64,000 nt of DNA from the NCBI GenBank assembly GCA_020634515.1, contig JACKBL010000002.1, forward strand, positions 992,001 to 1,056,000, written 5' to 3'. The notes below the pieces were generated by a model. It saw only the letters and a program-made list of their open reading frames with translations. It did no database searches and had not been told where the DNA came from. Below, in pieces: positions 1 through 8,139 of this stretch (positions are counted from its first letter, which is position 1; every line of letters starts with the position of its first letter). The stretch comes from Ardenticatenales bacterium. Lineage in GTDB: Bacteria; Chloroflexota; Anaerolineae; Promineifilales; Promineifilaceae. The position numbers and the translations under genes were made by a program.

Positions 1-95
1 CACGCCAGAAACAGCGAACGGCAGACTTCTGTACACGTTTGGCGAGGGCGGATGGGAGCCGGGTTCATATCCGGAAGTGATTATTAGACGGTTGC

Positions 96-656
96 TCAGG
101 CGACTTCGCTTTCCTCGAGTTGTTCCAGAATTGAGTAGAGCAGCGCCAGCAAAACCTCCTTGACGCTTTCTTTGTCCAGGGCCACGCAAGGAAGAACCTT
201 GACATCTGGATCGAGGCGCAACACGATGCGCAGGTCTTCCGGTTCCCACGCATCTTCATGGTCTTGCTTATTCGCGGCGACAACATAGGGCGTCGCCGCG
301 AATTCCTTGAACGTTTCCAGAATGCGCTTGGCTTCACGGAAAGTTTCCGGCTTGGTGCTGTCCACCAGAATAACAAAACCAAGCATCCCTTCTGAGAGGA
401 TTTCCCACATAAAGTCGAAACGACGTTGTCCTGGCGTGCCAAAGAGGTAAAGAATAATATCTTCCTCTTCGTCATTGTCTTTTGCCACCGTGATGCGGCC
501 AAAGTCCATGGCAACCGTGGTTGTCTCTTTTACTTTTTCCGCTGTGCTGGTGATTCTGCGCTCGGTAGAAACGACGTCTATTTCACTGACGGAGCCTATG
601 AATTCCGTTTTGCCGGCAGCAAACGGCCCTGTGATCACCATTTTGACGACTTGCAT
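96..656 (-). CDS. Small Ras-like GTPase (MglA/Arf-like)
   Basis: A 186-residue cytoplasmic GTPase. The P-loop GPFAAGKT is at residues 10-17, the G3 motif GTPGQ at 73-77 with the usual Gln, and the G4 motif NKQD at 129-132. Length fits a stand-alone small GTPase with no extra domain. Start ATG follows AAGG-type spacing. It lies 70 bp downstream of the DUF4388 gene on the same strand and is probably cotranscribed from the promoter at 1733-1761. In many bacteria such GTPases sit beside roadblock or DUF4388 partners and act in motility, polarity or signalling switches; here that role is inference from context. No GAP (roadblock) gene is visible in the window. Confidence 0.88.
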   Translation of the reverse strand: MQVVKMVITGPFAAGKTEFIGSVSEIDVVSTERRITSTAEKVKETTTVAMDFGRITVAKDNDEEEDIILYLFGTPGQRRFDFMWEILSEGMLGFVILVDSTKPETFREAKRILETFKEFAATPYVVAANKQDHEDAWEPEDLRIVLRLDPDVKVLPCVALDKESVKEVLLALLYSILEQLEESEVA

Positions 657-726
657 GAGACCTTCTGTATTTAATCATGAATTGAGAACGCCAGACTACG
701 CGGAACAGTTCGCGGCGGGCGCGCCA

Positions 727-1569
727 TTACAGGCTGCGAATGCGATTAATCAGGCGGCGGACGACGGAGCGTTTCACTGCCGGTTCAATGGGCTTTGGCT
801 CTGGCACGGCGCGACGCCGTTCCGTAGAGGGCGCGGGGACGGGGGCTACCGGACGTGGACGAGATACTATCTCAATCAAACCCGCTTGCAGCAACCCATA
901 AACGATGCGGCGAATTTCAAAATCGCTCAGGTTATTCGCCCGGCCAATCTGCTGCATGGTGTTGCGGGGATTGATAAAAGAAACCACCCGCCACTCTTGC
1001 ACGGTCAGGTTGATGTTGCGCAGCCGTGCGTCAGGCTTATCCGTGAATCGCAGCGAGATGTCCAGGTCGGGCAGTTCTTCTTGCAGCCGTTCCCATTCCT
1101 TTAGCCGTCGGCTGCCTTCCATAATGACGCTTTCCAGGTCAATGGGAATGGTGATGCGGTCGCCGGGGGGCATTTCGTTGGCGTCAAACCGAAATATGCC
1201 TTCGCCCCAGGTGAACAGCTTGTAAACGGTGTCCAGAATATCCTGGCGCACGCTTTGGATGATGTCGCTTTGGGTGACGTATCCGGCCTGGATGAGGAGG
1301 TGGCCGAGTTGTTTTTCACTGGTTCCCTGGGCGCGCTGCTCTATAAATCGTGCCTGTTCGGCGGATAACTTGCCGGCACGTTGCAAAACCGACGCCAGGT
1401 TCCCATTACTCGCGTCACCCATCATCGCGTAGATGAGCTTTCCGCCACGAAACGACATTTGCGCCATGTCGTCACTATGGATCGTCAGCGTGCCTGTCTT
1501 ACGCGCCAGGTTGATGAGATTCAGGAGTTGTGTTGTGGAAAAGTCGCGCAGATTGCCTTTTAGGGCCAT
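727..1569 (-). CDS. DUF4388 (PATAN-like) domain protein
   Basis: 280 residues. The N-terminal ~100 residues (MALKGNLRDFSTTQLLNLI, then a region with FRGGKLIYA) match the DUF4388/PATAN signature, a regulatory interaction domain. A middle helical section of about residues 100-230 includes a winged-helix-looking stretch (EWRVVSFINPRNTMQQIGR). The tail is Pro-rich then basic (RSVVRRLINRIRSL), possibly membrane- or partner-binding. It is the first gene of a two-gene operon with the downstream GTPase. The pair suggests a GTPase switch module with its scaffold. Function is not demonstrated; identification rests on the N-terminal domain pattern and neighbour. Confidence 0.75.
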   Translation of the reverse strand: MALKGNLRDFSTTQLLNLINLARKTGTLTIHSDDMAQMSFRGGKLIYAMMGDASNGNLASVLQRAGKLSAEQARFIEQRAQGTSEKQLGHLLIQAGYVTQSDIIQSVRQDILDTVYKLFTWGEGIFRFDANEMPPGDRITIPIDLESVIMEGSRRLKEWERLQEELPDLDISLRFTDKPDARLRNINLTVQEWRVVSFINPRNTMQQIGRANNLSDFEIRRIVYGLLQAGLIEIVSRPRPVAPVPAPSTERRRAVPEPKPIEPAVKRSVVRRLINRIRSL

Positions 1570-1732
1570 AGTGGTAGCTCTGCCTGATATGGAAATCTCC
1601 CCGCGACCTCAACAAAGGGACGGGGGGAACGTTCGCTGCAATTCAGCCTGACGCCAGACACGGTGTGCCACGAGAGAAAGCAGATTGTCGCAAAACTCTT
1701 GACTTTATGTTTACGCTCAATAGTAGACCGGC

Positions 1733-1761
1733 ATTATACCTGTAGCCATCAGGGGCGTCAA
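1733..1761 (-). promoter_or_regulatory. Sigma70-type promoter for DUF4388-GTPase operon
   Basis: On the minus strand TTGACG (1761-1756), a 17-nt spacer and TATAAT (1738-1733) form a near-consensus promoter. It points at the DUF4388 start at 1569, giving a leader of about 155 nt. The rest of the 1570-1983 gap holds one TGCCGGCA octamer near 1868 and nothing else I recognise. Confidence 0.7.
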
Positions 1762-1983
1762 ACAATTTTATGTCACATTGCGGGTGCGAATGATCGGACC
1801 CATTTCGAGCTTATTCCATATTTAAGCGTTTGCCCGGCAAATGACAATGGTACTTTCGGGGATGAAATGCCGGCATCAAAGCCTCACCCCTTCCCTACCC
1901 ATCCCCGTCAACCGCCTATCGCCGGCCACAAACCGTTTGCCCAAACCCCGGCGCGGCATTACAATACGCCTGTATTGATGCCC

Positions 1984-2066
<83 letters not shown>

Positions 2067-2137
2067 CAGCAGTAAACCCGGAAAGATAGCCCGCATTGTC
2101 GGGCTGTTTTGTTTTTGGCGGAGGATAGATAACGCAA

Positions 2138-3604
2138 GTGGACGTGATTACGGCGGCCTTGCGCCGTTTTTGGCGGGAAACCGCCGCTGCCTATCCGCGC
2201 TGGACGCCGGCGGCGCGGCTGGTTGTGGGTGTGTCCGGCGGCCCGGATTCGACGGCCTTGTGGCACGCGCTGGCCCACGCCGACTTGCACCCCACCGCCC
2301 AGCTCACGGTGGCCTACCTGGACCACGGCCTGCGCCCGGCAGCCGACGCGGAGGCGAATTATGTGGCGGCGCTGGCGCGTGATGGTGGATCGCGATTTTA
2401 TACGGAGCGCGTGGATGTGCCGGCATTGGCGCGGGAAACCGGCATGACGTTGGAAGAGGCCGCGCGGGAAGCGCGCTACGACTTCCTGGCGCGCGCGGCG
2501 GCGGCGGCAGGCGCGGCGTTTGTCCTCGTGGCGCACCACGCGGACGATCAGGCGGAAACGGTGCTGATGCACCTGCTGCGTGGGGCGGGCATGGCCGGGC
2601 TGCGCGGGATGCTGCCCGCCGGTCCGCTGCCTCGCTGCCCCCAGGTGACGCTGCTACGCCCCCTGCTCACGGTGACGCGCGCTGATGTGGTGGCTTATTG
2701 CCGGCATCACCACCTCCACCCCCTCACCGACGAATCCAACCTGGACACCCAGTTTTATCGCAACCGCCTGCGTCATGACCTGCTGCCCTATCTGGCGACA
2801 TTCAACCCCCAGGTGCGCGACCGCCTTACCCAACTGGCAGCCCTGATGGCCGCCGATTTTGAGCTGCTGCGCGATCTGGCGGCGGAGCAGTTGGCGCGAC
2901 TGCGGCGGCGGGCGGGGGATGGCTGGCTGGAATTGGACCTGGCGCGCTGGCAGGCGCTGCCGCTGGCGCTACGGCGGGGCGTGCTGCGCCTGGCCGTGAG
3001 CGAGATTTGCCCCATGGTGCGGGATGTGGGTTTTCGTGCGCTGGAGTTGGCGCGGCAGGCGGCGGAAACGGGTGTGGTGGGTAAGATGACGACGCTGCCT
3101 GCCGGCATCACGCTGCACGTGGGGTACGATACGTTGATGCTGCGCCTGGATGGAGCCGCGCCCACGCCCACGTTGCCGCAGTTGACGCACGTTGCCCCAC
3201 AATGGCTGACGGGGGCGGTATCGCTGGCGCATGGTTGGATGCTGGCGGTGGAACGGCTGGCGGCGGTGGATGTGGAGCGTGTGCGCGCCAATCCCGATCC
3301 GTGGCAGGCGGTGGTGCAATTGCCGCCGGGGGCGTCACTGTGGCTGCGCGGGCGGCGGCCCGGCGAGCGTTTTCAGCCGTTGGGGTTGGGTGGGCGTTCG
3401 CAGTCGGTGAAGGAGGCGATGATTGATCGGAAAATGCCGGCATCCCTCCGCCCCCACTGGCCCCTTGTCACGACCGCCGATCACCTCGTCTGGATCGTCG
3501 GCCACCAGCTTGACGAACGCGCCCGCGTCCGGTATGCCGACCGCCCTGCCTGGCGGTTACGCTGCTATCGCCGTCCGCAAGATTGGTTCATTCTTGGAGA
3601 ATGA
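2138..3604 (+). CDS. tilS: tRNA(Ile)-lysidine synthase TilS
   Basis: 488 residues. An N-type ATP pyrophosphatase that converts C34 of tRNA-Ile(CAU) to lysidine. The PP-loop SGGPDST is at residues 33-39, followed by AYLDHGLRP and the HHADDQAET motif typical of TilS, then R-N-RLRHDLLP. The C-terminal part contains the LRGRRPGERFQPLG and SVKEAMIDRKMP motifs of the TilS C-terminal domain. The start is GTG at 2138, preceded by GGAGG about 14 bases upstream. The gene ends inside a 15-bp inverted repeat (3580-3612) shared with the convergent neighbour. A CAT-anticodon tRNA, one possible substrate, lies 2.8 kb downstream. Confidence 0.95.
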   Translation: MDVITAALRRFWRETAAAYPRWTPAARLVVGVSGGPDSTALWHALAHADLHPTAQLTVAYLDHGLRPAADAEANYVAALARDGGSRFYTERVDVPALARETGMTLEEAAREARYDFLARAAAAAGAAFVLVAHHADDQAETVLMHLLRGAGMAGLRGMLPAGPLPRCPQVTLLRPLLTVTRADVVAYCRHHHLHPLTDESNLDTQFYRNRLRHDLLPYLATFNPQVRDRLTQLAALMAADFELLRDLAAEQLARLRRRAGDGWLELDLARWQALPLALRRGVLRLAVSEICPMVRDVGFRALELARQAAETGVVGKMTTLPAGITLHVGYDTLMLRLDGAAPTPTLPQLTHVAPQWLTGAVSLAHGWMLAVERLAAVDVERVRANPDPWQAVVQLPPGASLWLRGRRPGERFQPLGLGGRSQSVKEAMIDRKMPASLRPHWPLVTTADHLVWIVGHQLDERARVRYADRPAWRLRCYRRPQDWFILGE

Positions 3605-3612
3605 ACCAATCT
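3580..3612. repeat. 15-bp perfect hairpin between convergent genes
   Basis: AGATTGGTTCATTCT (3580-3594), loop TGG, then its exact complement (3598-3612). It overlaps the end of tilS and lies just before the end of the convergent cis-prenyltransferase gene. It could act as a bidirectional terminator although no clear T-run follows. It has the same 15-3-15 geometry as the hairpin at 6850-6882 and resembles imperfect copies at 5094-5131 and 50686-50724. Confidence 0.75.
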
Positions 3613-3622
3613 AAACAACTAC

Positions 3623-4438
3623 TCAGGTTCCAAAACGCATCTGCGCGTCGTAATAATCTTCAATCGTCGCCGCCAGGATTTGCGGCGTCAGGTCGGGGAA
3701 ATAGTCGGGGAGGAAACACCAACCGGCGTAGCTTGCTTGCAGGGGCATAAAGCCGCTTGTGTGTGGAATCTCCCCTTCATGCACGCCGGTGCGCACAACG
3801 AGGTCCGGCAACGGCTGCCCCGCCGTGTCCAGGAAGTTGAAAATCAGATCGGGATTGCGCGTGAGGGCATCAGGTTCCAGTTCGCCGCGGCTGATCGCTT
3901 GCGCGATGCTGGTAATGGCCCGCCCTACCTCATCCACGCCGCCATAATCCAACGCCAGGTTAAAGTAATAATGGTCGTAGGCGGCGGTGCGTTCTTCCAG
4001 CCGCTGAATGGAGGAGAGGATGGTACGCGAGAGGCGGTCTTTGCGCCCCAGATGGACGAAGCGGGTTTCGTTGCTGATCAGTTCGGCGATGGCTTCTTCG
4101 TCGCGGAGGTAGCGGGCGGCGAGGCTCATGAGGAAGTTGACCTGGTCTCCTTGCCGCCGCCAGTTTTCCGTAGAGAATGTCCAGAAGGTGGCGTGTTGGA
4201 TGCGCCAATGCCGGCATGCCTTCGCAATCCCCTTGATCACCTCCACGCCCATGCGATGGCCATGCTGCGCCGCCAGCCCTTTATTCTGCGCTGAACGACG
4301 ATTGCCATCGCAGATGACGGCCAGATGTTTGATCTCGTTTGGTCCACGACGCAGGTCTGGGACATTGCTCCAGGTTGTTTCAATCTGGCTAAGCCACTCA
4401 TCCACGGCGGCGGAAGATTTCAAGATATTGATATTCAC
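3623..4438 (-). CDS. Cis-prenyltransferase (undecaprenyl diphosphate synthase-like), atypical motifs
   Basis: 271 residues from the preferred GTG start at 4438, which has GAGG 8 bases upstream; an in-frame start at 4510 would add 24 poorly conserved residues. The catalytic-Asp region reads VICDGNRRSA where typical UppS has a DGNGRWA core. Other hallmarks are present: H-GHRMGVE, FSTENWRR, and near the C-terminus RTG followed by SGFMPLQASYAGWCF, replacing the usual RTGGE...SNFLLWQ..Y.E. It therefore belongs to the Z-prenyl diphosphate synthase family but has divergent substrate-binding motifs; chain length cannot be predicted. It may make undecaprenyl-PP or another cis-polyprenyl for wall synthesis or glycosylation. 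Confidence 0.82.
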   Translation of the reverse strand: MNINILKSSAAVDEWLSQIETTWSNVPDLRRGPNEIKHLAVICDGNRRSAQNKGLAAQHGHRMGVEVIKGIAKACRHWRIQHATFWTFSTENWRRQGDQVNFLMSLAARYLRDEEAIAELISNETRFVHLGRKDRLSRTILSSIQRLEERTAAYDHYYFNLALDYGGVDEVGRAITSIAQAISRGELEPDALTRNPDLIFNFLDTAGQPLPDLVVRTGVHEGEIPHTSGFMPLQASYAGWCFLPDYFPDLTPQILAATIEDYYDAQMRFGT

Positions 4439-4676
4439 TACATTTTCCTCTGTTGCAGGCTGCGCCCAACCATGTCGTTGTCTTCTGGTCACTCGCGGGT
4501 CAGATGCCAATTATCATGCGAACCGGCGCGATTGCCAAAAGTTCCCAGCCTATGAATTGTACACGCTGCGGGAACGATACCCGTGATGGACACGGCAATT
4601 CTCATTTTCGTGAATTTCGTGGCAGGTTCTTTTCCCGTTTATCCAGGTCAGGTTTGCCGCACGGCGTTATCACTTG

Positions 4677-4705
4677 TTGACGTGTGCCGAACGCCTCAGT
4701 ATACT
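4677..4705 (+). promoter_or_regulatory. Promoter of tRNA cluster
   Basis: TTGACG (4677-4682), 17-nt spacer, TATACT (4700-4705). The first tRNA begins 26 bases downstream, the right distance for a short processed leader. Confidence 0.8.
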
Positions 4706-4730
4706 ATGGATCGGTCCAACAATACAGGAT

Positions 4731-4804
4731 CGGGGCGTAGCTCAGTTTGGTAGAGCGCTCGGTTTGGGTCCGAGAGGCCGTCGGTTCAAGTCCGGCCGCC
4801 CCGA
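4731..4804 (+). tRNA. tRNA-Pro (anticodon TGG)
   Basis: Acceptor CGGGGCG/CGCCCCG with the C1-G72 pair typical of bacterial tRNA-Pro, discriminator A4804. Anticodon stem CTCGG/CCGAG encloses TTTGGGT, giving TGG. T-loop TTCAAGT. No encoded CCA. Confidence 0.95.
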
Positions 4805-4810
4805 CTATAC

Positions 4811-4881
4811 GCGGCAGTGGTGTAGGGGTAACACATGAGCCTTCCAAGCTCCTGTCACGGGTTCGAATCCCGTCTGCCGCT
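4811..4881 (+). tRNA. tRNA-Gly (anticodon TCC)
   Basis: Acceptor GCGGCAG/CTGCCGC, discriminator T4881. Anticodon loop CTTCCAA gives TCC. T-arm ACGGG-TTCGAAT-CCCGT is perfect. Lies 6 bp after tRNA-Pro in the same transcription unit. Confidence 0.95.
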
Positions 4882-4913
4882 CTTTGGGGGAAAATGGGAA
4901 TAGGGGCCTGTAG

Positions 4914-4975
4914 CTCAACGGCAGAGCAGTCGGCTCATAACCGATCGGTTCCAGGTTCGAATCCTGGCGGGCCCA
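4914..4975 (+). tRNA. tRNA with CAT anticodon (elongator Met or Ile2)
   Basis: Acceptor GGGCCTG/CGGGCCC, discriminator A4975, T-arm CCAGG-TTCGAAT-CCTGG. Anticodon loop CTCATAA gives CAT. The G1-C72 pair excludes initiator tRNA-fMet. Whether it is elongator Met or the TilS-modified Ile(CAU) cannot be settled by eye. The D-arm is short. Confidence 0.9.
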
Positions 4976-5022
4976 TTGGATTGACGGTATTGGGGGATCA
5001 TGGGAGAAGTTATTCCGCTTGT

Positions 5023-5131
5023 AGCTGTTCACGACCACCCTCCCGGAAACTGTTTTGGCAACTGCTAAGTAGCTGTCCGCAATAAAGTTAGCGGATTGGA
5101 CCAATTTTCTCCGGTGAAAATTGATCCAATC
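5023..5131. repeat. Cluster of dispersed repeats downstream of tRNAs
   Basis: Three pieces lie side by side. 5023-5060 is a half copy of the CTTCCCGGAAGCT family (starts GCTGTTCACGACCACC). 5071-5093 (AGCTGTCCGCAATAAAGT..) reappears inverted at 6968-6988 on the far side of the ABC-F gene. 5094-5131 is an imperfect hairpin GATTGGACCAATTTT / AAAATTGATCCAATC with one mismatch. Confidence 0.7.
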
Positions 5132-5218
5132 TGGCTTCGCAGTTACACCGGATAATCCAAAGTCAATCCCATCCAGGCTTAGCCATTGTGGAGCCGTACA
5201 AGCGAATGTAGACTTGTC

Positions 5219-6829
5219 TCAAGCCGTTTCTGGTGTGGCCCTGCTCACGCGCCACACATCCGTCGCAAATCGGTCAATAAAATAACGGTCGTGGACAACG
5301 GCCAGCACGGTTCCCTCAAACTGCGCCAGCGCCTGCTCAAACAGCGTGCGGGAGGGAATGTCCAGGTGGTTGATAGGTTCGTCCAGGAGGAGGAAGTTGC
5401 ACCCCTGGGCGATGAGGCAGGCCAGCATCAGGCGGGCGCGTTCGCCGTAACTCAATCGCACAATGGGAAGGAGCGCGTCATCCCCCGTGAACAGGTAGAA
5501 ATGGAGATAGGAACGGGCATCCGTTTCGCTCATGGCCGCCACTTGCCACAGCATTTGCAGCGGGGTGAGCATTGGGTTTAGCATCTCCTGCTCCTGGGTC
5601 ATGTAGCCGAGGCGGACGCTGCCGCCCAGTTGCACCTGCCCGGCCAACGGCGGTATTTCCCCGGCGATTGTACGCAGTAGCGTGGTTTTGCCGGCACCAT
5701 TCGCCCCCGTCAGAACCACCCGCTGCCCCGCCCGTATCTGCCGGTTCAGCCCGGTGAGCAGCGGCCTATCATACCCCACCGCCACATTCTCCAGAGTCAG
5801 CACGTCCCGCCCCAGATGCGCGTGCCCCTCGAATTCCAGCTTAACCTGCCAGTGGCGGGCCGGCTTTTCCACCCGTTCATCTGATTCCAGATACCGCTCC
5901 AGTTTCTTTTCCCGCGACTTGGCTTTTTGGGCGACCTTTTTCGCCAGCCGGCGCACGTTGGGCTGGCGCGGCGTGGTGGACCGCTCTACGGAGCGCGCCT
6001 GTTCCATCGTGCGCGCGATGTCCTGTTTCATGCGCCGGATCTCATATGCCTGATCCCGCCACTGCGCCCACTGACTCTCTTGCTCTTGCTCAAACTGCGC
6101 CAGGTAGTCGCTGTAGTTGCCAACGTATTCGCGCAGGGCGTGTGTATCCGGGTCGAGGTCGAGGATGCGCGTGGTGGTGCGGTCCAGAAATGTGCGGTCA
6201 TGGGAGACGATCAGCGCGCCGCCGGGGAAATCGGCCAGCCAGGATTCCAGCCACTCCAGCATTTCGATGTCCAGGTGATTGGTCGGTTCGTCCAACAGCA
6301 GCAGTTCCGGGTCGCCGAGGAGAACGAGGACGAGCGCGAGACGTGTTTTTTGGCCGCCGGAGAGATTGGATGCCGGCATTTCCCCCCGCACATCCCCCAA
6401 TCCCATAGCCGCCAACAGCGCGGGCGCACGCCCCGGATCGTGGCGACTCAGCCGCTCCAAAGCCAGATCATACGCCTGCTGCCAGTCGGCGTGGGCCGGG
6501 TTTTGTGTCAGCGCCGTGGCCAGCCGCGTCACCTCCGCTGCGAGCTGCGCCTGGTCCCCCGCCGCCCGCGCGATAATCTGACCAACAGTCAGGCCGGGTT
6601 CCGGTTCAAAGCCCTGCGCCAGGTAGCCCATGCGCAGCGACGCGGGAACGGTCGTGATGTGGCCGCCATCGGATCGCTCCGCGCCTGCCAGGATGCGCAG
6701 CAGCGTCGTTTTGCCACAGCCATTGGGGCCGATGAGACCCACGCGGTCGCCCGCGTTGACCGTAAATGTGATGTTATGCAAAATGGGGTTGATGCCGTAT
6801 GACTTGCTGATGTGGTGCGCCGTTAGCAT
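5219..6829 (-). CDS. ABC-F family ATPase (ribosome-associated type)
   Basis: 536 residues from ATG 6829, which has GGAGG 8 bases upstream; the longer frame to 6892 runs through a hairpin and is unlikely. Two ABC cassettes without membrane domains: Walker A GPNGCGKTT, signature LSGGQKTRLAL and Walker B with LLLLDEPTNHLD in the first; GANGAGKTT, LSYGERARLML and LLLDEPINHLD in the second, a slight departure from EPTNHLD. The basic inter-domain linker (RRLAKKVAQKAKSREKKLERY) matches the ABC-F P-site tRNA interaction motif region. Family members act on the ribosome as translation factors or antibiotic-protection proteins; which applies here is unknown. It is flanked by inverted copies of a ~22-bp repeat and preceded by a possible attenuator hairpin. 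Confidence 0.92.
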   Translation of the reverse strand: MLTAHHISKSYGINPILHNITFTVNAGDRVGLIGPNGCGKTTLLRILAGAERSDGGHITTVPASLRMGYLAQGFEPEPGLTVGQIIARAAGDQAQLAAEVTRLATALTQNPAHADWQQAYDLALERLSRHDPGRAPALLAAMGLGDVRGEMPASNLSGGQKTRLALVLVLLGDPELLLLDEPTNHLDIEMLEWLESWLADFPGGALIVSHDRTFLDRTTTRILDLDPDTHALREYVGNYSDYLAQFEQEQESQWAQWRDQAYEIRRMKQDIARTMEQARSVERSTTPRQPNVRRLAKKVAQKAKSREKKLERYLESDERVEKPARHWQVKLEFEGHAHLGRDVLTLENVAVGYDRPLLTGLNRQIRAGQRVVLTGANGAGKTTLLRTIAGEIPPLAGQVQLGGSVRLGYMTQEQEMLNPMLTPLQMLWQVAAMSETDARSYLHFYLFTGDDALLPIVRLSYGERARLMLACLIAQGCNFLLLDEPINHLDIPSRTLFEQALAQFEGTVLAVVHDRYFIDRFATDVWRVSRATPETA

Positions 6830-6849
6830 GAGGGGCCTCCGTGATGAAA

Positions 6850-6882
6850 AGATTACAAAAGTCTCCCAGACTTTTGTAATCT
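6850..6882 (-). repeat. 15-bp perfect hairpin in ABC-F leader, attenuator-like
   Basis: AGATTACAAAAGTCT (6850-6864), CCC, exact complement (6868-6882). On the minus strand it is followed by TTTTCATC and then by the ABC-F Shine-Dalgarno, so it is placed as a leader terminator. The stem is AT-rich and the T-run is only four bases, so termination strength is uncertain. Confidence 0.6.
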
Positions 6883-6950
6883 GGCGCGGCAAACAGCACG
6901 CCGGATTACGGGAGCGCGCAGGCAGAACGGGGGGCTGGCCTGCTCAATCA

Positions 6951-6990
6951 AGCTGTCCGCACAATCTCGCTAACTTTTTGCGAACAGCCG
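6951..6990. repeat. Repeat flanking ABC-F gene, inverted relative to 5071-5093
   Basis: CGCTAACTTTTTGCGAACAGC at 6968-6988 equals the reverse complement of 5072-5093 with one substitution and one indel. The segment 6951-6960 (AGCTGTCCGC) repeats the first ten bases of the 5071 copy in direct orientation. Confidence 0.6.
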
Positions 6991-7114
6991 CTAACTAGCG
7001 AATCGTCATTGGCAACCTCAGAGGGGTAGAAGTGAATCGTGGACAGTGGCAAGTGATTGGTGGAGATTATAGCAGAGGGAGAAGAAGCGGGCGAATGCCC
7101 TTGATGGAATAGCA

Positions 7115-7306
7115 GCAATTCCAAATATGGTAGGGGCGGGATGGCGCGGAATAGACCTGTAGGAAACAAGAGGCCTCGTCTCCGCGCCATCTCGCCCGCA
7201 CAGGCCGTAAATGCGGGCGAGATGACCGGGAGACAACACCTTACGCTAGACGAAGGTATTTCCCGGTCATCCCGCCCCTACCAAGGGATTCCAAAATTGG
7301 AATTGC
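7115..7306. mobile_element. MITE-like element with perfect cloverleaf (four-way junction) and 13-bp flanking direct repeats
   Basis: Terminal inverted repeats GCAATTCCAA (7115-7124) and TTGGAATTGC (7297-7306). Directly outside are identical 13-mers TGATGGAATAGCA (7102-7114 and 7307-7319), which look like a target-site duplication. Inside, an outer stem 7129-7140/7271-7282 (12 bp) encloses three hairpins: 7141-7150/7181-7190, 7191-7200/7212-7221 and 7222-7231/7261-7270, each 10 bp and perfect, with no unpaired base at the junction. No ORF of its own is evident, so it would be non-autonomous. The remaining 6991-7432 gap holds no gene I can support. Confidence 0.75.
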
Positions 7307-7432
7307 TGATGGAATAGCAAAGTGTTTGCGTGATGAAAAAAAGAAACGGGGGTATGAGGTTGACGAAGTCGCCGGTCTTGACCACTCAGTCGGCGGCGAC
7401 GGGAATACTCGTCTGGTCGGCTCGCAAACGAA

Positions 7433-7852
7433 TCAGGCAAACCAGTTTTCCACCTGTAAACCAGAAAACTGAGCAAAATCATTTTGATTTCGTGATACCA
7501 GGATTAAATGATTGACTGCTGCTACTGCCGCAATCTGCCCGTCAGGGTAAGATGGCGTTAGACCTTGCCGAGATAAACGGGCGCGCTCCTGAGAAAACCA
7601 GGTAGCTGCGTCAGCGTCGTAGGGCAGTATCAGAATTTCCTGCTGAATGATACTGAGTAAATATTGCTCAAGGGCTGTACGTCTCGGGGACCTGTCCATA
7701 CGAAGTACGCCAAAGAGCAGTTCATGCCAGGTAGTCGCGGCAATAGCGAGCTCCCCCGCTGCTGCTTCGAGGCGCTTGATAACTTTCTGGTTCGGTACCT
7801 TCCGCACAGGTTCAGAAACGAGGTTTGTATCCAGCAGATATTTTATGGCCAT
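7433..7852 (-). CDS. PIN-domain ribonuclease toxin (VapC family)
   Basis: 139 residues. PIN acidic residues are visible: Asp in YLLDTNLVSE (residue 8), Glu in TWHELLFG (about 44), Asp in YPDGQIAAVA (about 103) and Asp in SRNQNDFAQF (about 121). This is the full-length VapC pattern, a Mg-dependent RNase that commonly cleaves tRNA or rRNA. It overlaps the upstream antitoxin gene by 10 bp (7843-7852), the usual arrangement for coupled toxin-antitoxin pairs. It looks intact and is presumably neutralised and autoregulated by the partner. Confidence 0.92.
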   Translation of the reverse strand: MAIKYLLDTNLVSEPVRKVPNQKVIKRLEAAAGELAIAATTWHELLFGVLRMDRSPRRTALEQYLLSIIQQEILILPYDADAATWFSQERARLSRQGLTPSYPDGQIAAVAAVNHLILVSRNQNDFAQFSGLQVENWFA

Positions 7853-8139
7853 GGATCTTCGTCCGGCGCTGATGTTTGTTCGCGAACATTCCCCCAGATT
7901 TCATCTGGATCCATGTCCAGTTCCGAAACATTCCATTTCTGTCGCCATTCCCGGCAGGCAGCCCAGAAATTGCGTTCCGGTTGATGAGCCAGCAATCGGG
8001 TATATTCTTCCGTAGAAAGAATGACAGCCACCGGCTGACCACGCCGCGTCACCTGAACGGGTTGGTTGTTTTCCTCTGCGTTTCGGATCAGCGCCGCAAA
8101 CTGATTGCGGGCTTCCGCAATAGAGTAAGTTGTCGTCAT
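7843..8139 (-). CDS. Phd/YefM-type antitoxin
   Basis: 98 residues from ATG 8139 (GAGGTG 5 bases upstream); an in-frame start at 8151 adds four residues. N-terminus MTTTYSIAEARNQFAALI and the VTRRGQPVAVILSTEEY segment are classic Phd/YefM DNA-binding dimer features. The C-terminal part (NVSELDMDPDEIWGNVRE) is acidic, as expected for the toxin-binding tail. Gene order antitoxin then PIN toxin with overlap supports a VapBC-like module, with the antitoxin binding its own promoter by family precedent. Confidence 0.92.
   Translation of the reverse strand: MTTTYSIAEARNQFAALIRNAEENNQPVQVTRRGQPVAVILSTEEYTRLLAHQPERNFWAACREWRQKWNVSELDMDPDEIWGNVREQTSAPDEDPWP

Noticed and set aside
1..95. Possible tail of a plus-strand gene entering from the left
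   Set aside because: One frame (reading GRLLYTFGEGGWEPGSYPE) looks protein-like but stays open antisense into the GTPase gene to about 165; too short to support.
4914..4975. Initiator tRNA-fMet
   Set aside because: First acceptor pair is G-C; initiator tRNAs have an unpaired position 1-72.
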